DNA of 53,059 nt from Ardenticatenaceae bacterium (GCA_020634415.1 JACKBT010000033.1:1-53059), one strand, 5' to 3'. Shown: positions 33,524-42,280, counted from the first letter of the stretch. Notes: generated by a model not told the origin, from the letters alone. Translations and numbers: made by a program.

Positions 33524-33788
33524 AAAAGACCCCATTCCTGAAACATTCGATACGTTGGATGAATTGGCTGAATTTTGGGACACGCATGATTTGACTGATT
33601 ACGAAGCCTATCTGACCCCCGTAGAGATGGAGATGAATGACACGCTCTCCCACGAATATGTCATCGTCCTGTCAGATTCCTTAGACAATTTACTTCATAA
33701 AGTTCAATCGCGTGAAGGTGTTCCTCTTAACACGCTCATCAATTTGTGGGTACAAGAAAAGCTGCTCAGTTACCCTTTGGCTGATTAA
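33510..33788 (+). CDS. CopG-type antitoxin partner of BrnT
   Basis: The 92-residue protein holds TLDELAEFWDTHDLTDYEAY, the CopG-antitoxin family signature, then a strand and two helices (YVIVLSDSLDNLLHKVQSRE, PLNTLINLWVQEKLLS) that resemble a ribbon-helix-helix DNA-binding region. The start at 33510 overlaps the end of the toxin gene by 14 bases, so translation is coupled. A GTG start at 33495 is possible. A strong terminator follows at 33872, after 84 bases with no further gene. Confidence 0.82.
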   Translation: MAENKKDPIPETFDTLDELAEFWDTHDLTDYEAYLTPVEMEMNDTLSHEYVIVLSDSLDNLLHKVQSREGVPLNTLINLWVQEKLLSYPLAD

Positions 33789-33871
33789 TAGCTGTGGTAA
33801 AGGGTAAATTCAAATGATTTGAGTTAATCACAATAAACTGTATACTCCCGCTGTAGACATCCTCTACAGAC

Positions 33872-33904
33872 AAAAACCGCGACGCTGTGAGCGCGGTTTT
33901 TTTG
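33872..33904 (+). terminator. Intrinsic terminator of the BrnT/CopG operon
   Basis: AAAAACCGCG and CGCGGTTTTTTT pair around about 10 bases, and the second arm runs into seven T. It precedes the MFS start at 33919 by only 15 bases, so the MFS promoter must overlap or lie upstream of it, or the terminator must be leaky. Confidence 0.8.
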
Positions 33905-33918
33905 TTGGGAAGACATTT

Positions 33919-35217
33919 ATGGCAAAAAATTCGCGGTTTCAACTACCACCTTCATTGCAGCACCATGACTTTCGGCTGTTTTGGATCGGCCGTTTGCTTT
34001 CCACCACCGGTTCACAAATGCAGTTCATTGCTGTGAACTGGCACATCTTCAACCTGCTGCGCGACCAGACCTACACCATTGAGTTATTCGGCCGTTCCTT
34101 TGAGCTGGGCGCACAAGCCCTGGGGCTGGGTGCGGTGGGGCTGGTGCGCGTCATCCCCATCATCATCTTTGGTTTGTGGGGCGGCATTCTGGCCGACACG
34201 ATGGATCGGCGTAAGCTCATGCTCTGGGTGCAGGCCCTGGCGATGATCTTTTCCGGCCTATTGGCCTACATTACATTTACCGGACAGGATACAGTATTTT
34301 TCATCTACCTCCTGTCTGCGGCCGGGGCTGGGGCCACAGCCATTGATAATCCAGCCCGCCAATCTATTATTCCCAGCCTGGTGCCGCGCCAACATTTTGC
34401 CAATGCCGTCAGCCTGAACACGCTGATGTACCAGATTGCCAATATTGGCGGGCCAGCGGTGGCGGGGCTGCTGGTCGGCCGTTTTGATGTGGGCCTAGTT
34501 TACGTGATTGATGCCATCTCCTTTGGGGCCGTCGTCATCAGCCTGCTGCTCATGGAGTATCGCGGTGCGCCCAGCAGCAAGACGGCCAAAATGGACTGGG
34601 CTTCTATTAAAGAAGGTTTTCAATTCACCTTTGGCACACGCATCATTCGCAGCACAATGCTGCTGGACTTCATCGCCACCTTCTTTGCCTCGGCGCGTTC
34701 GATGCTGCCCATTGTGGCCGAGAATATTTTGCAGGTGGGGGCCTCCGGTTATGGCCTGCTTAGCACGGCCCAGGCGGTTGGTTCGCTGGTGGCTGGCTCG
34801 ATTTTGTCGGTGCGGGATGAGTTGGATAAACAAGGTAAAGTGCTGTTAGTAAGTGTAGGGATTTATGGATTGGCAACGGCCGTTTTCGGCTTCTCCACTA
34901 TCTTTTGGCTGTCCTACGTCCTGTTCGCGCTCACGGGCGCGGCCGACACCGTTTCCACCGTCATTCGCGGCACGCTGCGCCAACTGATGACCCCCGACGA
35001 ACTGCGCGGCCGGATGACGAGTGTGAACATGCTCTTTTTTATGGGTGGGCCACAGTTGGGGGAATTGGAGGCGGGTTTGGTAGCGGCCGTTTGGGGCGCA
35101 CCCTTCGCCATCATTACGGGCGGGGTAGCCACCGTCATTCTCACCGCCCTTATTGCCTGGGGCTACCCCAGCCTGCGCCAATACAATAATGCGGCGGAAC
35201 TGGCAACAGACGATTGA
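33919..35217 (+). CDS. MFS transporter (MFS_3/EntS-like)
   Basis: The 432-residue protein has about 12 membrane segments. It starts with the family's FRLFWIGRLLSTTGSQMQFIA helix 1, has GGILADTMDRRKLMLWVQ as loop-2 motif A and GAGATAIDNPARQSIIPSLV as the helix-5 region. ADTVSTVIRGTLRQLMTPDELRGRM is a further conserved stretch of EntS-like exporters. It resembles the MFS gene at 22026 in overall plan. Substrate is not evident from context. An AACGGCCGTT copy at about 34875 encodes TAV in helix 10. Confidence 0.87.
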   Translation: MAKNSRFQLPPSLQHHDFRLFWIGRLLSTTGSQMQFIAVNWHIFNLLRDQTYTIELFGRSFELGAQALGLGAVGLVRVIPIIIFGLWGGILADTMDRRKLMLWVQALAMIFSGLLAYITFTGQDTVFFIYLLSAAGAGATAIDNPARQSIIPSLVPRQHFANAVSLNTLMYQIANIGGPAVAGLLVGRFDVGLVYVIDAISFGAVVISLLLMEYRGAPSSKTAKMDWASIKEGFQFTFGTRIIRSTMLLDFIATFFASARSMLPIVAENILQVGASGYGLLSTAQAVGSLVAGSILSVRDELDKQGKVLLVSVGIYGLATAVFGFSTIFWLSYVLFALTGAADTVSTVIRGTLRQLMTPDELRGRMTSVNMLFFMGGPQLGELEAGLVAAVWGAPFAIITGGVATVILTALIAWGYPSLRQYNNAAELATDD

Positions 35218-35298
35218 CACTCAGTTGCGATACCCAAAGAAGCAGATAAAGTTGATGGCGATCCTGTATCGGTAAATAGACCCAAAAACCAATAAACC

Positions 35299-36384
35299 AT
35301 GAGTAAACAACACACATTTTATGCCCAAACCATGCCCGGCGTGGAAGAGATCGCCTGGTTAGAGATTCGAGACAAGCTACCGCAGGCGCAGTTTGGTGAA
35401 TACCTCTTTGCCAAAGACCAAAACGGCATCGTCGTTTTTCAATATGATGGCGATCCTAAAGATGTGAGGCAACTGCGCACGACCGAAGATGTTTTTATGC
35501 AAGTTTTGTCGGTGGACAAGCTGTCGCGGGGGCGGCGGGATTTAACACACATTACCGAATGGGTGCAGCAGGGCGAAGATTTGGGGCGAGCGGTGAATGA
35601 TTTTTTGCGCTTCCGTAAGTTCAGCAAGCCGCCTACCTTCCGGGTGATTAGCCGCAAGTATGGCAAACATGAGTATCGGCGTAAGGATTTTGAGCGGGCG
35701 GTATGGAAGGCTATGCAGAAGCGGTATCCACGCTGGACACCGGTGGCCGATGGTGGCGAGGTGGAGGTGTGGGCCAATCTGCTCGGCTCGCAGCTTCTCA
35801 TTGGCATTCGTTTGACCGATAGAACGATGCGCCACCGCTTTGACAAGGTGGTGGAACTGCCAGCTTCATTACGGCCGTCTGTGGCCGCCGCCATGGTTCA
35901 TCTGAGTGAGCCAAACAAAGATGATGTTTTTGTAGACCCCATGTGTGGCAGTGGCACCATTCTCATGGAGCGCATAGCGGCTGGCCCCTACCGCCGCTTG
36001 TATGGCGGTGATATTGCTCCCGAACGAGTGGAGGCCACCAAAAAGAATCTCTTCCAAAAGGTGTGGCTCAAAAGTGTGCTGGTGCGGCAATGGGATGTGC
36101 AGCAACTGCCGCTGAACACCTACGAGGCCGATAAAGTCGTCACCAATTTGCCTTTTGGCAAGCAGATTGGGCAGGGGCAGGATTTGGCGAAGCTCTATAA
36201 TGCTTTTTTTGCGGAATTGGTGCGGGTGTTGAAGCCTAACGGCCGTTGCGTCCTCCTCACCAGCGAATTTGATTTGCTCAAAGAAGCCGTGCGCCAACAG
36301 CCCAAACTGGAAGTGGTGCGGGGCTATTCCATTGCCGTTTTGGGCCAGTGGGGGCGCATTTATATTGTGGAACGTAAAGCGTAA
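35299..36384 (+). CDS. THUMP-type RNA methyltransferase (Trm14/RlmL-like)
   Basis: The 361-residue protein has an N-terminal THUMP-like RNA-binding part (about 50-170: TFRVISRKYGKHEYRRKDFE) and a Rossmann methyltransferase. The latter contains SAM motif I VFVDPMCGSGTILMERI (210-226) and catalytic NLPFG (283-287), which is the N-P-P-F-like motif of guanine-N2 methyltransferases. The order THUMP then UPF0020 methyltransferase matches Trm14, which makes N2-methylguanosine in tRNA, and RlmL, which acts on 23S rRNA. Target RNA cannot be decided. It stands alone after a 81-base spacer. Confidence 0.85.
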   Translation: MSKQHTFYAQTMPGVEEIAWLEIRDKLPQAQFGEYLFAKDQNGIVVFQYDGDPKDVRQLRTTEDVFMQVLSVDKLSRGRRDLTHITEWVQQGEDLGRAVNDFLRFRKFSKPPTFRVISRKYGKHEYRRKDFERAVWKAMQKRYPRWTPVADGGEVEVWANLLGSQLLIGIRLTDRTMRHRFDKVVELPASLRPSVAAAMVHLSEPNKDDVFVDPMCGSGTILMERIAAGPYRRLYGGDIAPERVEATKKNLFQKVWLKSVLVRQWDVQQLPLNTYEADKVVTNLPFGKQIGQGQDLAKLYNAFFAELVRVLKPNGRCVLLTSEFDLLKEAVRQQPKLEVVRGYSIAVLGQWGRIYIVERKA

Positions 36385-36420
36385 AACGTAAAACATAACG
36401 TGGCATAGCCACAACCAAAT

Positions 36421-36482
36421 TCTCACGAATAAAAGGAACACGAACAAAACGATAAAATTCGTGATCCTTTCTGTTCGTGAGA
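36421..36482. terminator. Long imperfect hairpin between convergent genes
   Basis: TCTCACGAA (36421-36429) pairs with TTCGTGAGA (36474-36482). Inside them AAAGGA pairs with TCCTTT and CACGAA with TTCGTG, giving a long stem with internal bulges. The gap also carries repeated ACGTAAAAC words at 36373-36400 whose complement recurs at 36540-36554. It separates the methyltransferase from the minus-strand DUF3352 gene and is a likely bidirectional end. Confidence 0.55.
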
Positions 36483-36553
36483 GGACCTAACTTTTTGCGC
36501 TTTCGGCGCATATTTTGCGCTTGTACGAAATAACAAACCTGACGTTTTACGTT

Positions 36554-38146
36554 TTATTCGTTAGCTTCAATCACCAAGATAACTTTGTTCTGTACCATGT
36601 TTTGGCTGACGCTGCTGCTGGCGGCGAGAATGTGAAGGGGCTGGAGAACGGCCGTTTCCCGCGTAAATTCCTGTGCCTGTGCCAACATAAACGCACTCGA
36701 TCCAAACACCTCCACCAACTCGTTAACCTTAATAAACAACATCGGTGGCTGCCCGATGGCGGTTTGGGCGGCCTGGTAATCGGGGGCGTCGGCCAGGGAA
36801 CGGCCGTTGACCCCACTCAACTCGCCCACGCTTTCCGCGCTGGTGCTGAGGAGCAGGGCCTCATGCCCCACGCCATAGACGAAGGAGATGCCGGGCAGCA
36901 GACTGGTTTCAATTTGGGTGAGGGGGATGTCGTTAACGGCAGTTGCCGCCACCGTCGCCACCCCCAACTGCGGGTTGCTAATCGCCGTGGTAAAGCCCGC
37001 CAGATTGGCCGCCAATGTATCGGGATCGCTTGTGCTTGCCACGAGTGTGCCGCCCAGGTTTAGGCGCAGGAGTTGGGCGGCGGGGCCGCTGCGGCTGGGG
37101 GTGAGGATAACGGCCGTTTCCCCGTCTAACAGCGGAAAAAGATCACGGTTGGGGTCCAGGCCAAACTGGTCGCCCAGCAAGGCAATGGCCTCCAGCGCGT
37201 CGGCCTGGTCGGGATTGGTGGACAGTGTTTGTAGGTAGCTGGCCCACAGCCGATCCAGGCCGCCGACGGCGAGGTAGGCCAGCGTGTTTGCGGGGGCCAA
37301 GTGGTGGGTTTGCGGCTCGGCCAGCCAGACGGCAGGCGCAGCGGGAGCGTACAAACGGGTGCTGTCAATTTGCAGGCCGGTGGCGGTGGGGGTGAGGGCC
37401 AGGGCCAGGCTTTGCAGGCCATCGCTGGGCAGCAATTGGGGCAAGGGGATGGTGTTGGACAGGCTTGTGCTCGCCCACACTTGTTCTACCAACGATGGCA
37501 CTCTCTCACCGGGGACAAAAATGGTGAAAGGATGGTCGGCGGGTAGGCTGGCGATGGCTTCCTGGTAAACAGCATCGGTGGCAATGCTCTCGCCCGACAG
37601 CGTGGTGAGGGCTTGCTGCACGGCCGTTTCGCTGGAGCCTATCAAGACGAGATTGTCGCTGCGAACGGCCGACCACTCACCGGCATTCACTTTGTCCACA
37701 AAGCCATCGGCGGCTGCCTCATCCACGCTGTCGGCGGCGAGTACCCATGCGGCCGTAGTTGTCGCATCACCCCAAGACAGCAGCGACAGGCTCACGGTCT
37801 GGCCCAGCCAGGGCCGCACATCGGCGGCGAGGCTGATGTTGAGTGCAGCCAGGTGTTGGGGCAGCGTTTGCAAGGGTGTGTCGAGCGGCGGGTCGAAGTC
37901 GGCGGTGGCGGCGGCGAAGGTTTGCCAGAGGGTAGTGAGTTGGGTGAGATCGGCCGTTGCCTGATTGAAATGCACCACCGCCACACTTGGGGCGGGCATG
38001 GCGGCTAAGGAAGATGGGGGTGTGGCAGACGGCCGTTGCTCCGGCCACAACAGCACCACCACCAACCCCACGACGATGAGGCCCAGTAACAGCACCAACC
38101 AGCGGCGAGTTTGCTTGCCCGAAGATGTTTCGTTCATCATGTTCAT
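36554..38146 (-). CDS. DUF3352 domain-containing protein
   Basis: The 530-residue protein has one N-terminal membrane anchor (RRWLVLLLGLIVVGLVVVLLW, about 15-35) and a large extracytoplasmic part. SVAVVHFNQATADLTQLTTLW and LNISLAADVRPWLGQTVSLSLL recall the DUF3352 pattern, in which a helix bearing a conserved PWLG motif is followed by beta strands. AVILTPSRSGPAAQLLRLNL and FVYGVGHEALLLSTSAE show repeated sheet elements. Function is unknown. Four AACGGCCGTT copies or near copies lie within it. It is downstream of the ureohydrolase gene across a structured spacer. Confidence 0.72.
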   Translation of the reverse strand: MNMMNETSSGKQTRRWLVLLLGLIVVGLVVVLLWPEQRPSATPPSSLAAMPAPSVAVVHFNQATADLTQLTTLWQTFAAATADFDPPLDTPLQTLPQHLAALNISLAADVRPWLGQTVSLSLLSWGDATTTAAWVLAADSVDEAAADGFVDKVNAGEWSAVRSDNLVLIGSSETAVQQALTTLSGESIATDAVYQEAIASLPADHPFTIFVPGERVPSLVEQVWASTSLSNTIPLPQLLPSDGLQSLALALTPTATGLQIDSTRLYAPAAPAVWLAEPQTHHLAPANTLAYLAVGGLDRLWASYLQTLSTNPDQADALEAIALLGDQFGLDPNRDLFPLLDGETAVILTPSRSGPAAQLLRLNLGGTLVASTSDPDTLAANLAGFTTAISNPQLGVATVAATAVNDIPLTQIETSLLPGISFVYGVGHEALLLSTSAESVGELSGVNGRSLADAPDYQAAQTAIGQPPMLFIKVNELVEVFGSSAFMLAQAQEFTRETAVLQPLHILAASSSVSQNMVQNKVILVIEANE

Positions 38147-38149
38147 TTA

Positions 38150-38293
38150 GAAGGTCAACTTCTTCTTGGTCTTTAAATAATTGATCGGGTAATAAATGTA
38201 GAGCGATTTTGTAAATCGCTCGGACGATTTACAAAATCGTCCCACACCCATTACCCGATTTATTTCTTAAACTGCAACAAGAAGTTGACCTTC
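38150..38293. repeat. Three concentric inverted repeats
   Basis: Outer arms of 19 bases (38150-38168 and 38275-38293, one mismatch, core AGGTCAACTTCTT), middle arms of 10 bases (ATCGGGTAAT at 38184, complement at 38250) and inner arms of 15 bases (CGATTTTGTAAATCG at 38204, complement at 38225) are nested about one centre. The whole 144-base spacer between the ureohydrolase stop and the DUF3352 start can fold on itself. The words match those of other spacer hairpins in the window. Confidence 0.85.
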
Positions 38294-38301
38294 TTCCGTA
38301 C

Positions 38302-39246
38302 CTACCGCTTCTGCAAAGCCAACAGAGACAAAAACTCAAACACCAGATTGGCCGCCAAAATCGAAGTGATGTCGGCATGGTCGTAAGGCGGGCTTACCTC
38401 TACCAAATCGAAGCCAACCAAGTCAAACTCACGCAAGGCCCGCACCATTTGCAGCATCTGGTAGCTGGTGAAGCCGCCCACTTCGGGCGTGCCTGTGCCC
38501 GGCGCGTAAGCCGGGTCAATGGAATCAATATCGAGGGTGACATAGGTCTTGCGCTTGCCAATAAATTGGCGCAAGGTGCGCATGACTTCGGATAAACCGC
38601 CGTCCATGCACTCCTCAATCGTTAGCACCTGTGCCCCCAGCCCCCGCGTAATCTCTAGCTCATCGGAGCGTTCCATTGGGCCGCGAATGCCAATTTGCAC
38701 GTAGGCTTCTTTCTCGACTAATCCTTCCTTTAGGGCATGGAGAAACGGCGTGCCATGATCCATGCCTTCGTGGTAGGTGTCGGAATGGGAGTCGAAGTGG
38801 ATGAGGGCCAGGGGGCCGTGTTGGGCGGCATGGGCGCGGAGCAGGGGCAGGCTGATGGAATGATCGCCGCCGAGGGTGATAACGGCCGTTCCCCCCGCCA
38901 ACACCGCCCGCACCTCCCGCTCAATCTGCTCATGCGTGCGGTCAATGCGCGTCAAATCTACAGCCACATCGCCATAATCCACCACCCGCAGCACCTCTAA
39001 GGGCTGCACCTGCTGCATTCGGTTGAAGCCCCACAGTTGCAGCGAATTGGCCCGAATCTGGCGCGGGCCAAAGCGCGTGCCGCTGCGCCAACTGTTGGCC
39101 CCGCTGTCAAAGGGTACGCCCACGATGGCTACATCCACATCGGCCAGCTCCCGTGTTACCGGCAGCCGCATGAAGCTGGGAATGCCGGCAAAGGGCATCA
39201 GATGAGCACCAAAGGCGGGGTTGGGGTTGGTTTGTTCGTGGGTCAT
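38302..39246 (-). CDS. Ureohydrolase (agmatinase/arginase family)
   Basis: The 314-residue enzyme carries all Mn2+ ligands of the family: His129 in LGGDHS, Asp152, His154 and Asp156 in HFDSHSDT, and Asp239 and Asp241 in TLDIDSIDP. APGTGTPEVGG is the standard C-terminal motif. Members hydrolyse a guanidino group to release urea, acting on agmatine, arginine or guanidino acids. The substrate is not settled by sequence alone. The start at ATG 39246 overlaps the aminotransferase stop (ATGA), so the pair is translationally coupled. The frame extending to 39801 is an alternative reading of that gene and is rejected. Confidence 0.9.
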   Translation of the reverse strand: MTHEQTNPNPAFGAHLMPFAGIPSFMRLPVTRELADVDVAIVGVPFDSGANSWRSGTRFGPRQIRANSLQLWGFNRMQQVQPLEVLRVVDYGDVAVDLTRIDRTHEQIEREVRAVLAGGTAVITLGGDHSISLPLLRAHAAQHGPLALIHFDSHSDTYHEGMDHGTPFLHALKEGLVEKEAYVQIGIRGPMERSDELEITRGLGAQVLTIEECMDGGLSEVMRTLRQFIGKRKTYVTLDIDSIDPAYAPGTGTPEVGGFTSYQMLQMVRALREFDLVGFDLVEVSPPYDHADITSILAANLVFEFLSLLALQKR

Positions 39247-40379
39247 AGGATCGCCTGTAATGCTGCCAGAAGGGTGAGGACATTTTCGGGGCGGCTGTTG
39301 TAGCCCATGAGGCCGACGCGCCAGACTTTGCCCGCCAATTTGCTGAAGCCACCGGCGATTTCGATGTTGTAGTCGTGGAGCAGGCGTTGGGTGACGGCTT
39401 TGGCATCTACGCCGTCGGGGACGCGCACGGTGGTGAGGCTGGGGATGCGCAGGGCTGGATCGCTGACATGGCAGCTTAGGCCGATGTCGGCCAGGCCATC
39501 CCACAGGAGTTGGGCGGTGGCTTGATGGCGAGACCAACGAGCCTGTAAGCCTTCTTCGGCGACGAGGCGCAAGCCTTCGCGCAGGGCGTAGTTCATGTTG
39601 CTGGACATGGTATGGTGGTAGCTGCGGGGTGTGCCGTGCCAGTAGTTGTTGAGCAAGGTGAGGTCGTAGTACCAGTTGGGTGTGCCTTGCTGCCGTTTGT
39701 CTAATTTGGCTAAAGCGCGGGGGCCGTAGGTGAGGGGTGAGGCGCCGGGGGGGCAGCCTAATCCTTTTTGGGAGCAGCTGTAGGCCACGTCTATGCCCCA
39801 TTCATCTACGAGGAGGGGGGCGGCCCCGAGGCTGGTTACGCAGTCGGTGAGGAGCAGGCAGTTGTGTTGGTGGCAGAGGTCGCCGATGCCTTCGAGGGGC
39901 TGTAAGGCCCCGGTGGAGGTTTCGGCGTGGACGAGCATGAGGACGGCTGGCTGGTGTTTTTCGAGTCCGGCGCGAATGTCGTCGGGGGTGAAGACATCGC
40001 CCCAGGCTTTTTCGATGACGCGCACATCGCCACCGTAGCGTTTGGCCATCTCGACGAGCCGTTCGCCGAAGTAGCCGATGACGCCGATGAGGATGACATC
40101 GCCAGGTTCGACGGTGTTGGCAACGGCCGTTTCCATGGCTGCGCTGCCTGTGCCGCTGATGGAGATCGTGTATTCGTTATCTGTCTGCCAGGTGTAACGC
40201 AGCAGCTCTTGGATTTCGTCCATCAGGGCGGTGAAGGCGGGGTCGAGGTGGCTGAGCTGCCTCATGCCGATGGCCTGGAGGACGCGGGGATGGGCGTTGG
40301 AGGGGCCGGGGCCGAGCAGCAGGCGCGGTGGGACATCGAGTTGGGGATATAAGTGGTGGTGTTTGTTACTAATGTTCAT
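39243..40379 (-). CDS. Class V aminotransferase (alanine/serine-glyoxylate type)
   Basis: The 378-residue PLP enzyme begins LLLGPGPSNAHPRVLQAIGM, the hallmark of glyoxylate aminotransferases, and has ISGTGSAAMETAVANTV and a PLP-binding Lys205 in SCSQKGLGCPPG, preceded by TDCVTSLGA. The family includes alanine-glyoxylate, serine-glyoxylate and (S)-ureidoglycine-glyoxylate aminotransferases. Tight coupling with a ureohydrolase makes a nitrogen-salvage route ending in glyoxylate or urea chemistry plausible (inference), with ureidoglycine a candidate substrate. A promoter and structured leader lie upstream. Confidence 0.88.
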   Translation of the reverse strand: MNISNKHHHLYPQLDVPPRLLLGPGPSNAHPRVLQAIGMRQLSHLDPAFTALMDEIQELLRYTWQTDNEYTISISGTGSAAMETAVANTVEPGDVILIGVIGYFGERLVEMAKRYGGDVRVIEKAWGDVFTPDDIRAGLEKHQPAVLMLVHAETSTGALQPLEGIGDLCHQHNCLLLTDCVTSLGAAPLLVDEWGIDVAYSCSQKGLGCPPGASPLTYGPRALAKLDKRQQGTPNWYYDLTLLNNYWHGTPRSYHHTMSSNMNYALREGLRLVAEEGLQARWSRHQATAQLLWDGLADIGLSCHVSDPALRIPSLTTVRVPDGVDAKAVTQRLLHDYNIEIAGGFSKLAGKVWRVGLMGYNSRPENVLTLLAALQAIL

Positions 40380-40420
40380 GGGACACTTCCTTAAGGAATA
40401 AGGACGGGATTACTGAGGAA

Positions 40421-40456
40421 GATTGGTTCAGTTTTCTGAGTGAGATGGAACCAATC
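40421..40456 (-). promoter_or_regulatory. Hairpin in the leader of the aminotransferase-ureohydrolase operon
   Basis: GATTGGTTC (40421-40429) pairs with GAACCAATC (40448-40456). A longer-range pairing of AATAAGGA (40397) with TCCTTATT (40484) would enclose it. The structure lies between the promoter at 40507-40535 and the start at 40379, so attenuation or mRNA stabilisation is possible. It does not fit any riboswitch class I know. Confidence 0.45.
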
Positions 40457-40506
40457 TATAGGCGTACCTTATTGAATCCACGTTCCTTATTCATTCTATG
40501 ATATGG

Positions 40507-40535
40507 ATGATAAGTCGGTAGGGGGGAATGGTCAA
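40507..40535 (-). promoter_or_regulatory. Sigma-70-like promoter of the aminotransferase operon
   Basis: On the minus strand TTGACC and TATCAT are separated by 17 bases. The site lies 128 bases upstream of the aminotransferase start. The 257-base gap 40380-40636 contains this promoter, the structured leader and no gene I can support. Confidence 0.5.
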
Positions 40536-40636
40536 TTGTGAAGGCGGTGGCTGATAGGTATAGACGGCCGTTGCCCACAAACCCCCTGAGCGTCATCAAA
40601 TTCAGCTTAACTTTGGTGGAAAGGCTTGTTTGTCTT

Positions 40637-42280
40637 CTACGCTTTGGCTGTGCCGGCCAGGGTGTGTTCGTGTGTGCCGTTGCTGACGGTGATGTGGAAG
40701 GGGTGGTTTTTACGGCCGATTAACGGCCGTTTCTGTACCTCAATCAGAAAATCTACCGCTGCTTTTTGGCCGGCAGCCAGATGGGTTGTGTGTTGGGGCG
40801 GGGTGATGGTGAGGGCGGTGGTGGGGGAAACGGCCGTTAACGTGTAACTCGCCGCTTCTGGCCCCAAATTAAGCAGCAGCACCCGGCAAATCCCCTGCTG
40901 TTTAATTTCCTGCGGGCGTATATCGAAGGAAAAGCGATTGGCAGGCGGCGGAGGGGGCGAGGCAGAGGGGCGAGAGGGGAGGGGTGAGGGGCGAGGGGCG
41001 ATGAGAGGTTCGCGGGTGGATTGGAGTTGGAGAGTGTAGGGGCCGATGTGGCAGGCTTGATGGGGATAAAAGGGAACGGAGTCTTCGGGAATGAGTTGTA
41101 CACCGTCAAGATAAGTGCCGTTGGTGCTGCCCAAATCGGTAAGCTGCCAATATTGGCCCGTCCATTCCAGGCTGGCGTGGTAGCGCGAGATGTTGTCGGC
41201 CAGCAGCGGGATGTCGCAATCTTGGGCGCGGCCAATGACCATGCGCAGATGGTTTAGCTTGTGGGTTTGGGGGGTGTCATCTTCGTGGACGACGATGAGG
41301 CGATATTCATCGGGTGGCCGGGCTTCCACGGGCATTTCGGGGCGGGCTTCGAGCATGGTGACGACGCTGCTCACGTCGCTGTCTAGTTCAAAGGCGGTAA
41401 TGTCGGCATGGGTGAGATTGGCAGCGGCTTCGCGTAAGGTGCTGGCAAAGGTTTCGGCCGTTTGGAAGCGATTTTCTGGCTCTTTGGCCAGGGCGGTGAG
41501 GATGATGTCGTTGATGTGTGGGGGCAGCCCTGCCTGATATTCGATGGGCGGCACTGGCTGGCTGTGCAGATGTTTCATGACGGCATCGGTGGGGGTTTTG
41601 AGGGTGTGGGGTAGTTTGCCGGTTGCCAGTTGGTAGAGGACTACACCGAGCGAGTAGATGTCGGAACGGCCGTCTAACGGCTGATCCAACACATGTTCCG
41701 GCGACATATACGGTAGTGTACCCATAAACGTGCCTGTCTGCGTCTCCATGCCGCCTTCGATCAGCTTCGCCAGCCCAAAATCTGTCACCATACTCCGCAG
41801 GGGCAGTTCATGGGGGCGGTCGGGCAAATCCAGTGGTTTGATGAGGATATTGTCCGGCTTAATATCGCGGTGAATGACACCATTGCGATGGGCGTAGCCC
41901 AAAGCATCGGCCACCTGGGCAATCGTGGTCAAAACTTCGTTGAGCTTAACGATCTGGTTGTGTTCGGCCAGATGTTTCATATAACCGCCCAGGCTGAGGC
42001 CGCGCACGTATTCCATGACAATGTAGAGATAATCTTGAAAACGGCCGAATTGATACACTTGCACAATCGAGGGGTGATTCAGGCGGGCGGCCGTGCGTGC
42101 TTCCTGCTGAAAACGGTGCTGAAACTGCGGCTGGCTGGCATATTGCTGGCGCATAACCTTAATCGCCACTGGCCGCTCTAAATTGATGTCATGAGCCTGG
42201 AACACTGTGCCCATGCCGCCGCTGCCAATAATCGTTTCAATTCGGTAAGAGTCTATTTGCTGCCCAATTAAATTTTGCAT
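40637..42280 (-). CDS. Ser/Thr protein kinase with FHA and C-terminal Ig-like domain
   Basis: The 547-residue protein begins with a Hanks-type kinase: Gly loop IGSGGMGTVF, Lys41 in VAIKVM, catalytic Asp139 in HRDIKPDN, DFG (167-169), then activation segment GTFMGTLPYMSPEH. A phosphothreonine-binding FHA domain spans about 345-395 (MVIGRAQDCDI, ISRYHASLEW, DLGSTNGTYLDG). A Ser/Pro linker (about 410-440), encoded by the same G-rich repeat word as in the MFS gene at 22590, leads to a small beta domain. There is no membrane segment, unlike PknB. Its start lies 40 bases after the end of a broken cyclase gene. Confidence 0.9.
   Translation of the reverse strand: MQNLIGQQIDSYRIETIIGSGGMGTVFQAHDINLERPVAIKVMRQQYASQPQFQHRFQQEARTAARLNHPSIVQVYQFGRFQDYLYIVMEYVRGLSLGGYMKHLAEHNQIVKLNEVLTTIAQVADALGYAHRNGVIHRDIKPDNILIKPLDLPDRPHELPLRSMVTDFGLAKLIEGGMETQTGTFMGTLPYMSPEHVLDQPLDGRSDIYSLGVVLYQLATGKLPHTLKTPTDAVMKHLHSQPVPPIEYQAGLPPHINDIILTALAKEPENRFQTAETFASTLREAAANLTHADITAFELDSDVSSVVTMLEARPEMPVEARPPDEYRLIVVHEDDTPQTHKLNHLRMVIGRAQDCDIPLLADNISRYHASLEWTGQYWQLTDLGSTNGTYLDGVQLIPEDSVPFYPHQACHIGPYTLQLQSTREPLIAPRPSPLPSRPSASPPPPPANRFSFDIRPQEIKQQGICRVLLLNLGPEAASYTLTAVSPTTALTITPPQHTTHLAAGQKAAVDFLIEVQKRPLIGRKNHPFHITVSNGTHEHTLAGTAKA

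Noticed and set aside
39247..39801. Extension of the ureohydrolase frame into the aminotransferase gene
   Set aside because: It is an off-frame reading of a well-supported gene and is rich in Arg/His/Pro.
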